Shown: positions 56,396 through 64,000 of the stretch, one piece after another
Layout: every line of letters begins with the position of its first letter
Position numbering within the stretch: the stretch's first letter is position 1
NCBI GenBank assembly: GCA_950022295.1
Contig: OX465601.1
Coordinates: 71,805,501 to 71,869,500, forward strand
DNA length: 64,000 nt
Reading direction: 5' to 3'
Origin: Bromus sterilis
Lineage: Eukaryota > Streptophyta > Magnoliopsida > Poales > Poaceae
Position numbers and translations under genes: made by a program
The notes under the pieces: model-generated
What the model saw: the letters and a program-made list of their open reading frames with translations, nothing else
Database searches by the model: none
Told to the model about the DNA's origin: nothing

Positions 56396-58032
56396 TGATA
56401 CGTCCCAAACGTATCTATAATTTCTGCTTGCTCCATGCATGTTTTGTGTGACTTTTCCATGTTTTTCTTGAACTTTCATACACTTTTGAACCTATTTGGA
56501 CTAACCTAGTAACTCAGTGCACCCAGTTGCCAGTTTCTGTTTTCTGTTGTTTTTGTATTTCAGGTTTTCCGGCCATTAAAAGTGCTCCAAAAATTCCGGG
56601 AAAAATATATACAAAATCAGCGCAACAGAAGCTTCCGGAATCACCAAGAGAGGGAAGGGGGGCCACCACCAGGAAGCTAGGAGGGCAGGTGGCGCGGCCC
56701 CACCTTGGGCCGCGCCAGGGACCCTCCTGACTGCCTCATGGGTCCCCTCGATGCCCCCCTTCGCCTATATTTACCCCTCGGGGTGGAAACCCCTAATATC
56801 GATCTCTTTCTCGCGAACTCCCCTCTGTTCCGCCGCCGTTGTTTCAAGATCGGGGCTGCCTGGAGAAGCTGCTTCGGCACCCTGCCGGGAGAAGCTACCC
56901 CCTCCGGGAGACCATCCATAGCCATGGATGCCTCCCGTATGTACCGTGAGTAGTCCCCCTTGGACCATGGGTCCGTGACCAGTAGCTATGTGATGAATCT
57001 CTCCCCCCTTTGTGCTTCCAATTTCGAGTCCTCGTAAGCTGCCTCACATGATCGAGGCATCTATGTAATTTCTGTTGTTGCTATGCTGAGTTTGTTGGGA
57101 TCTGATGGATTATGAGACTATGTTCAGATTGTGATGAGTAATATATTTGGTTCTTCTCTTTTATATTTTGTTCTTGAGTAAATTCTTGCATGTTCTCCGT
57201 TGCGGTATTTGCTTTGGCCAAGTATTTTATTTGCAACTCCAAGAGAGAGCGTTATGCTCGATTGTGGGTTTAGCCCCTTGATGTCTAGCTTGAGTGACAG
57301 AAACATGAGACTAGGGGATGTGTTGTTGCCACCAGGGATAAAACAACGGTGCTTGTACCTGCGGGTGCAAGGATTGTTTACTTTACGCAAAGTTCTTTTA
57401 ATGCAGTTGTCTGTTGCTTTGAGTTTACACTTTGGGTGGGATTCGCAACTTAATACCAGCGAGATGTTCTGGATAGATATCTCAAGGTGGATGATTCGTA
57501 GTAGATGCAGATGGATTTCGGTCTACTTACCTTGGCGTACTGCCCATTGCTTTTGAGCCCTTCCTTTCTTTGCAGCATAGTTAGCATTGCGGTGCCTTCA
57601 TAATCCTGTCAATTGCCCAACTGTGATTTGTTTACCTCGCTAGCACTTTTATTGTCTTTTGGTAGAGAGACATCACTAGTGAAAATCACGGGACCCCGGT
57701 CCATCTTCACATTATTGTTCACGCCCTCAATTTACTTTCAACTTTTACTTTCCTTTGCACCTTTTATCTCTTGCGTTGATCCTTTGTAAACGACAAGGCC
57801 AGAGGAATTGACAACTCCTCTGTACTCGTTGGGAGCAAAATTATTTGTTGCTGTGTGCAGGTCCACGACAATACCCTAGTCAGGAAGCAATTTCTGGCGA
57901 CGTTGCCACCTACTTGTATCTCGTGAGTCCTAATGGTTCGATAACCTTGGTATCTTCACCGAGGGAAACTTGCTGCTGCACTGCATCTCAACCTTCCACT
58001 TGGGGTAACCAAAGAGGGGCGAGAAGCCATCA
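56396..58032 (+). repeat. A5 3' LTR (1637 bp)
   Basis: TGATACGTCCCAAACG to AGAAGCCATCA, TATA-like TATATTTA at 56766, micro-ORF 56924-56953. Donor-like GT at 56946 and acceptor-like CAG ending 57860 both match the consensus. Confidence 0.9.
56924..56953 (+). other. Conserved micro-ORF, A5 3' LTR
   Basis: Context GCCATGG, peptide MDASRMYRE, stop TAG inside GTGAGTAG. Confidence 0.5.
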
Positions 58033-58037
58033 CCTGG
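58033..58037. repeat. Target site duplication of A5, right (CCTGG)
   Basis: Exact copy of 50553-50557 after the CATCA end. Confidence 0.9.
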
Positions 58038-58206
58038 GCACCCTGGAGTCTGTCTCCGACTCCACTTTGGCTCGTTACCTTCCTATTGTTGCAGGAAAAA
58101 TTTCTATATATTTGCCTAGATAGTCTCGGCAACGTATCTCGCGATTTCGTCTGTTTTCTTCTTGAGTTGTTTTTGCCAGGAAAACTTTCGTCTAGACCTA
58201 GGTGCC
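58038..58206 (+). other. Leader of the coiled-coil element
   Basis: Untranslated sequence upstream of the next ORF, with an acceptor-like CTATTGTTGCAG at 58084-58095. No primer site or LTR end could be located, so the 5' boundary of this element is unknown. Confidence 0.4.
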
Positions 58207-58686
58207 ATGACTTCCCCAAGTTCCCCCAAGGACAAGTTCGTCGACAACTTCATCAACCCTTACCTCGCTGAGGTGAAGAAGCACCCTCAAACCGTTCGGT
58301 TGGAGGATGGTGTTCTTCACCAAGAAGATCTAAAGGAACTTGTCAAGGAGGGGAGTATCAAGGCCAGACTGGAAGAAGTGGATCAAGAAGTCTTCGAATA
58401 CAAGGAGATGGTTGAGCGGGGTGTTGAAGCCAACTTCGACCTCATCAACGAGCTGAAGACGTTCTACAAGAAGGAGATGAGGGGGATGTGGTCAAGCATC
58501 ACTGCAGCAAAAGAAAGAATTGATGAGCTCCAAGGGCAGATTTATGATCTGCACAACCAAAACTGTGAGTATGAACTAAAGTTTATGCGCATGGGTTTAG
58601 GTGCTGGAAGCAGGATCTTGGAGACTGAAGCCTCTCCTGAGACGGGGGAACCTCTACCATGGAAGCGCTTTGTCCAGGACTACGTG

Positions 58687-58733
<47 letters not shown>

Positions 58734-58779
58734 AACAACAACAACAACAACAAGAATTAGGGTAAATCTCCTCGGGTAA
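58207..58779 (+). CDS. Coiled-coil protein of an unclassified LTR retrotransposon
   Basis: A 190-codon frame starting at ATG 58207 in the context GGTGCCATGA. It is highly charged. Residues about 10-60 are mixed (FVDNFINPYLAEVKKH) and about 45-130 are predicted by eye as a long helix with heptad-like spacing (EGSIKARLEEVDQEVFEYKE and ERIDELQGQIYDLHNQN). Then come LPWKRFVQDYV, a run of 15 Asn from an AAC repeat, and a short Thr tail. No enzymatic motif and no zinc knuckle. It lies upstream of a purine tract and a 3' LTR of the same strand, so it probably is the sole protein, perhaps Gag-like, of a non-autonomous element. The Asn tail is a microsatellite expansion. Function not known. Confidence 0.6.
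58687..58754 (+). repeat. (AAC)n microsatellite inside the coiled-coil ORF
   Basis: About 22 AAC units, interrupted once by an extra A near 58734, which changes the reading from Asn to Thr codons. Confidence 0.9.
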
Positions 58780-60347
58780 TGGCATCCCCTTAGCTTGTTC
58801 CAAGCTTGGGGGAGTGACCGGTATCTTTATCTTTATCTTAGTCTTTTAGAGTCAAGTAGAGCCGTATCATGTCTAGGGAAGTTATTATATGAAATAGGTG
58901 GTTGCATTGAGGTCTATCACTCCTTCTGTGGAGAGTCTGTATCTGTGAGTGTGGAGTCTTCTATGATGGAATATTAATGAGAAGTCTATTGATCCCTTCG
59001 CTGCACTCGGTATTCTGTTCACGCAATCGACCTTATATGATGATTCTTATGTGGTGTATTGACCTTATATCAGGTATGGCTTTGAAAACTTTCTTTAAAT
59101 TTTGGCAAACATAGCTTTGGTCATGACAACATGCATGTTTTCTCAAGTAGCGACATAGCCAAAACCTTTATGTTATTATGCTTGAAGTGTTATGTTGATA
59201 AGGAAGACAACTTGATGTGTCATGCTTACCTTAATGTTTATGCTTTATATGTTTTGCATCTAAGTTAGCATCAATTGTTTGTTCTCTCAAATCCTTTGCT
59301 AGCCAAACTCTTTGCCTAGCAGATTTTTGCTTGTGCATCCATACCCTGAAACCAATATCTTCCATATGAGTCCACCATACCTTCCTATTCGTGGTATTTC
59401 CCCGCCACTCCTAAAAGTATAGAATTTATGTGTTATCCTTAAATGTTCAAAATCTTCTGTTTTGTGCCTCTTGTTTAGCTCATGAGGAAGTAGTAGGTAA
59501 TTCATAATCTTCTTAAGTTGGAAAAGTTTTAGCCCGGGATTGCATGTCTAATCTGCAAAACCATAATACGAGGAGGAACTGGCATGAGTGCGCCCAGCTC
59601 GAAAGATAATACAAGAAACAAACCCTCCTTCACGCTTGGTCTATGAGAAATCAGAAACTTTGGCAGTGATAAACAAAGGAGATTAAGGGGATGTGATCGT
59701 CCCCACTTGGGATCCGTTCCTCGAAACTTGTCCAACTTGAGAAGTAATTGAGTTGTCTATTAGCATTCGTTGACAAACTATGCACCTCCCAAAATTTATT
59801 TTCATTCTGATTGATTTAAGGATAGCACATGAGTTTTCCCTGCTTGCCTATAACAAGGCCTTTCTTTTACTTTTATGTTGAGTCAGTTTTCCTACTTCCT
59901 TCTTTTCCCAAAGAGAACAGACACTTGATGTTGATGAGGATTCATCCTTATAATGTTGCATTAAGTTTTGCCATGCCACATCATTGTTGACATTATCTTG
60001 TGATAAGTAAGTTGTTTGCGAAAGCTTATGCCAAGCAAGCATCTTCCTTTGTGTTAGCATTTACACTTCATGAATAATAACATGCTCTTTCAAAGCCTTC
60101 AAATTGTTTCATTATAAATAGAAAGAGCAAAAGTAAAAATTATTAGTTTTCTCAGCCCTACTTTTGATTATAATTGTTATTACTTTCTCATAAGGGCCTT
60201 ATGAGTTGAGGTTGCTGTTGAGGATGTTTGAGTTTGGTGAAGAAATCATGATGCTTCTTGTCCGTATTCTATTTATCGACGCTTCACGCTCTAAACTTGT
60301 GGACAGGTTTACCGAGCTCAGTATTCGCTTAGGGACAAGCGAGGTCT
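58780..60347 (+). other. Non-coding interior of the coiled-coil element
   Basis: T-rich, without a supported gene. A copy of the purine-tract motif (AAGCTTGGGGGAGTG, 58802-58816) lies 22 bases behind the ORF stop. On the minus strand around 59299-59505 a short frame contains RIGRYGG, echoing the opposite-strand peptide of the A1/A5 family. Confidence 0.6.
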
Positions 60348-60360
60348 AAGCTTGGGGGAG
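60348..60360 (+). other. Terminal polypurine tract of the coiled-coil element
   Basis: AAGCTTGGGGGAG one base before the LTR. Confidence 0.75.
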
Positions 60361-60361
60361 T

Positions 60362-61852
60362 TGATACGTCCAAAATGCATCACTATTTTATATAGTAATT
60401 ATTTCCTATTCATTGATATATTTCATGTTATGATGCTATTCTTATGTTGTTTTGGCTTGTTTTACACAGTTTGCAACTTTCCAATGCCGAAGCAGCAGAC
60501 GCAGGATTCAGCCGTGAAAAGTGGACGCTGAGTTGCTGAAACGGAAGACCTTCAAATCACCTGAAAATCGACAGAGGTAATTTTCCAGAAGAATGACGGG
60601 GACACGCAATACGGAGACCAGAGGGGGGCCACCAGGAGCCCAGGCGCCCACCTGGCGCGGCCCCACCTCTGGCTGCACCGGGTGGCCGCCTGGACCCCTG
60701 GGGCCACCCCAGGCTCCCCTATCTGGCCTATTTATCCTTCGTTGTCCGAAAACCCTAAAGGAGGAGAGTTTCGCGAGTTCCACCGCCGCTCCTTGGCGGA
60801 AACCAACATAGGAGAAAAGACATCTCCGGCGTGCAGATTCCATTGGGGAGAACACCTCCTGGAAGGGGAGATCATCGCCATCGTCATCACCGTCTTCACG
60901 GGCATCATCAAGATCATCATCAACATCATCCCCAACATCAGCACCATCTCCATCTTCATCTCATCTCACCTCACAAGTGCAAATTGTGTTGTAATCCGTA
61001 CTATATATCCTCTCTACTCTACCGGTGTTGATTACTGCCGTGTGATGAGTGCTATTGAGTTTTGTTGGATAAATATCATTGTGTCCAGATTGTTTATCAT
61101 CTATTTATCCCCACTGATCATGATCTCTTTTATGTCTTGTGAGTAGTTACCTTAGTTCTTGAGGACATGGGAGAAGTCTAGTAGTTAGTAGTCATATGAT
61201 GTTGAAGTAATATGTGTTGTTTGATACTTAAGTTGTGTTGTTATTTTCCTCAGTGGTGTTGTATGATTCGAACACTCAACACTTCGCCTTATTAAGGACC
61301 TAGGGGAATGCATTGTGTATAAAGAATGCTTACGGTGGGTTGTCGGAGTGACAGAAACATGAACCCCAGTTCACACACTTTTGCACAAGGGAACAATGGA
61401 TCATCGATCGTATTGCTATGGTTAGGCTTTTGCCTTAATTACTATCTTGTATTTGCGGATGCTTGCAAAATGTTTAATCATAAGAGTGCACTCATATTAG
61501 TCTAGAGGGTGTACTAGCATAGATCCACCCACTCAACACTTATCAACACAACACATGGTACTGATGCGGAATATGGCGAAAGCACGTGACTATTTCTCCC
61601 GTGTGTCCTCAAGAATGCTTTAGCCTTTATAAGTTCAATTGCTAGGCCTATCCTTTGTTCAAAAGGATTGGGCCACTTGTTTCTCCTCGGTGCCTTTTAC
61701 TTTGCTCGCTTTTACCTTCTTGTTCCTTATACCGAAAAACCCCTAAAAAGTTATCTTTCAGTTCCTGCAGCTATTTCTTTGCCAAAGTCACTTGCCAATA
61801 CCTTCTGCTCCTCGTTGGGTTCTTAACGATCCCCTACAGTTGAGGGCCATCA
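60362..61852 (+). repeat. 3' LTR of the coiled-coil element (about 1491 bp)
   Basis: TGATACGTCCAAAATG to GTTGAGGGCCATCA. TATTTAT at 60729, CAT/ATC-rich low-complexity sequence at 60890-60960, and the usual Triticeae end CCTCGTTGGGTTC...GATCCCCTACAGTTGAGGG. The following bases (ACCAA) would be its target duplication. Confidence 0.75.
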
Positions 61853-63133
61853 ACCAACTTCAATAAGTGTTCTCTCTCGCGTAGTTCGATGAACGAAGGT
61901 GTGCATCGCCATTGTTGCTCAACACTTCCCCCGCGAGGTCTCGAGATTTACTTGCACCTACCTCAGACTCCTGCTTTCCTACAAGCATGGGATTCTCAAG
62001 GCATGTTTGAATCCAATCCTATACAAGGTTTGCAACCATTTCGTAGTCCTGGATTATAGGTTGGATTACATCGGTTGGCCTCCTAGTGCTCATCAAGTCA
62101 GTGCTCACATCCATCCATGTCTATCATTTTATCGCAATGCATCTTTCGATGTGGCTCATCATCGGGTTTGAGAAGAGGATCTGTGCCTTCTTCTGGAAGG
62201 GCACTGACATGGTTAGTGGCGGGCATTGCTTGGTGGGTGGCTTGGGACCAAGTGTGCAAGACTGTGGAGTTTGTTGGTCTCACTGTTCTCAACCCAAGCT
62301 ACTGGGATATGCATTCCATGTACGCTAGCTATGGATGCATCGTTCGTCGAATTATTGCTGGTCAGGTCTTCAGATGCTTGTGGAGTCGGAGGTGCAAGCC
62401 ATTTTCACTCTTCAATCAATGTCGAGCTAGGGAACGACATGAAGGCCCTCTTTTGGACTGATTGCCGGTTGTAGAGGGTTGCATTCAGTTTGAGGTATCA
62501 TATCTCCTCCAAACGGTGTACAGTGGCGCGCGACGATCGCGCACCATCCATAATGTTATGACTGGTCGTGCTTGGATCAAAGACATCGCATGGGTGTTGA
62601 TTGTCAAAATTATCATGCAGTTCCTTCTACTCACGGACTCGCTGTTGGAGGTGCACCTGGTCCCTCGAATCCCGGATCGCATCATCTCGAAGTGAACATC
62701 GTTTGAGGCCTACTCTGCCAGTTCCATGTACCATCGCTTTTCGTGCGGCAACACACTATGGAGGACATGGGCTTCGACCAAGTGCAAGTTGCACTTTTGC
62801 CTAGCGATGAGGCGGTGGATCTGAACAGCTAATTGACGCTTGAGGTACAACATGCAGTGACACGTCTCATGCCCGCTATGTGACCGGGAGGCCAAGATGG
62901 TAGAACACCTAGCATTGGTATGCGTGTTTTACGAGGGGGGTGTGGCATTTTGTCCTCTCTCGTTGCGGTCTCGGTCAATTGGTGTCCGCCACTGATGCAA
63001 TCCTCGTGGAGTGGTGGTTGTAAAGTCATGCGCTAATTTCTAAGGCGCAGAGGAAGGGGTCCGACTCCCTTGCTCTACTCACCATAATGATGATGTGGAA
63101 GGAGCTTAATGGCCGCGTTTTCCATGGTACCCC

Positions 63134-63135
<2 letters not shown>
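61853..63135 (+). pseudogene. LINE (L1-type) ORF2 C-terminal half, decayed
   Basis: Plus-strand sequence matches the plant LINE order. IKSVLTSIHVYHF is the end of RT, then KRICAFFWKGTD with GGHCLV, then WDQVCKTVEFVGLTVLNPSYW. Next come ELGNDMKALFWTD and GRAWIKDIAWVL, the zinc-binding RT tail region (around 62700-62900), and a closing SKAQRKGSDSLALLT.MMMWKELNGRVF near 63030-63125. The frame changes repeatedly and has many stops. In a working LINE this part belongs to the enzyme that copies RNA at the nicked target. The 5' half and endonuclease are absent, because the LTR to the left interrupts it. Confidence 0.75.
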
Positions 63136-63188
<53 letters not shown>

Positions 63189-63189
63189 A
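63136..63189. repeat. (CT)n microsatellite
   Basis: About 26 CT units with one T insertion near 63175, directly after the LINE remnant. Confidence 0.95.
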
Positions 63190-63260
63190 TTTTCTATGTT
63201 TCTTTCTTGTCAAGCTACATGATGTAGATGTTCTTCATTAGAGATTAATAGGACATATGC

Positions 63261-63278
63261 CCGTGCGTTGCAACGGGA
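63261..63278. other. Palindrome-like CCCGTGCGTTGCAACGGG
   Basis: CCCGT and ACGGG arms around a short middle, in the context ACATATGCCCGTGCGTTGCAA. This motif is familiar from many grass intergenic and transposon-end sequences, but I cannot tie it to one element. Confidence 0.5.
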
Positions 63279-64000
63279 AAATGTATCGTATCGATCGAAA
63301 CATTCATTATTATAGTACGACAACATTCGAAGCCACACAAAAATGCACGACAAGATCAAAAAAATTATATATACAAACATTATAAATTAGTGTGCTTGCT
63401 TTTTCTCGTAAAAATCAGCTTATAAATTGCTTGGTGATGCACTTACTTTCTTAAAGAAGAAAAAAAATCAATAAAGTATCTAAGGAGCAGGAAGGTGCAC
63501 ATCGCGGCTAAGAAAAATGCATATCAACAAAAAATGTTCGTTAGTGTGCTTGCTTTTTCTTAAAAACAATTTATAAATTCCTCGGTTGCGCTTGTTTTTC
63601 AATAAATTAGTCATTTAAACTCTTGTAGCTAGAACGTATATTAAAAAGTCTCGCTTTCTCTTTAAACATTAATGAATTCCTATTGCAAAGTTGTGTGTAA
63701 AGTCGGCTTACTTTTCCTTTATTGGTGCATGCAAAATATTAATTATTACACAAAATTTATGATTGAACCGCACAAAAGTGTATTAAAATTATGAGTAATA
63801 CAGTCAAATTGAATGGTCAATATTAGCGATGATAATTAAAAATAATTTTGCATTTTATAAAAGAAGCAATAGATATAAAAGAAGCGATCAAATTTTTTAA
63901 TTTATTGCATGCATATATTCTCTTATATTTGCACAACCAATCACGTCATGGAATCTTTTTTGATGATAATCATTAGCCTCCCCTTGTAATCAAAGAGTTT
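63279..64000. repeat. AT-rich sequence with a diverged direct repeat
   Basis: No ORF or recognised element. GTGTGCTTGCTTTTTCT at 63391 and again near 63546, each followed by a TTATAAATT.CT.GGT segment, indicates an imperfect duplication of about 155 bp. Confidence 0.5.

Larger units (their letters stand above)
50558..58032 (+). mobile_element. A5: complete non-autonomous Athila-like LTR retrotransposon
   Basis: LTRs of 1641 and 1637 bp, an intact Asp-type primer site, one intact ORF of unknown function, internal and terminal purine tracts and an exact CCTGG duplication. There is no gag, protease, RT or integrase, and the 4.2-kb interior is otherwise non-coding. The two LTRs share long identical stretches (for example around 51290-51556 versus 57124-57390). 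It is the best preserved member of the family in the window and must rely on an autonomous Athila element such as the one fragmented at 49648. Confidence 0.9.

Noticed and set aside
1..64000. A host protein-coding gene
   Set aside because: Every frame with recognisable protein motifs belongs to a retroelement; no exon-intron structure with host-like similarity was recognised.

Overview
This window is a nested block of transposable elements from a large grass genome, almost certainly Triticeae (wheat, Aegilops, rye or barley). The evidence is LTRs of 1.5-4.4 kb, initiator-Met and Asp-type primer sites, Athila, Tat and Angela/BARE-like lineages, and insertions inside insertions. I find no host protein-coding gene, rRNA or functional tRNA gene. 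The readable coding sequence belongs to retroelements and most of it is decayed.

Layout. (1) 1-5691 plus 15421-15564 is a minus-strand Ty3/gypsy element of the Tat lineage. Its gag is largely deleted and its pol is broken by stops, frameshifts and two catalytic Asp-to-Asn changes. (2) Its 5' LTR is split by a complete LARD (large retrotransposon derivative), LARD1, at 5692-15415: LTRs of 4.43 kb, an 859-bp non-coding interior and a GGTTT target duplication. (3) 15570-17423 is a minus-strand gypsy LTR fragment inserted into LTR and gag remnants of an Athila-like element (17424-18180). (4) 18181-25897 is a non-autonomous Athila-like element (A1) carrying one ORF of unknown function. (5) 26227-34623 is a degenerate Angela/BARE-like copia element, interrupted by another LTR (32369-34369) that has an internal duplication. 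(6) An Athila-like LTR starting at 34624 is interrupted by LARD2 (34886-46474, CCAGA duplication) and resumes at 46480. A deletion then joins it to the 3' half of a related element (46531-49647). (7) That element sits in an Athila reverse transcriptase (49648-50330). (8) 50558-58032 is a complete A1-family element (A5, CCTGG duplication) with the unknown ORF intact. (9) A5 sits in or beside another LTR element whose coiled-coil ORF (58207-58779) and 3' LTR (60362-61852) follow. (10) That LTR abuts a decayed LINE ORF2 (61853-63135), then a (CT)n run and AT-rich sequence.

How it works together. The LARDs and the A1/A5 family lack pol and would need enzymes from autonomous relatives. Both LARDs use an initiator-Met primer site and look derived from a chromovirus-type gypsy element. 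The A1/A5 family uses the Asp-type Athila site, has a conserved ORF where gag should be, carries purine-tract copies just behind that ORF, a conserved reading frame on the opposite strand, and a micro-ORF fused to a splice-donor-like sequence in its LTR. These shared, unexplained parts of the non-autonomous elements are the most interesting content of the window.
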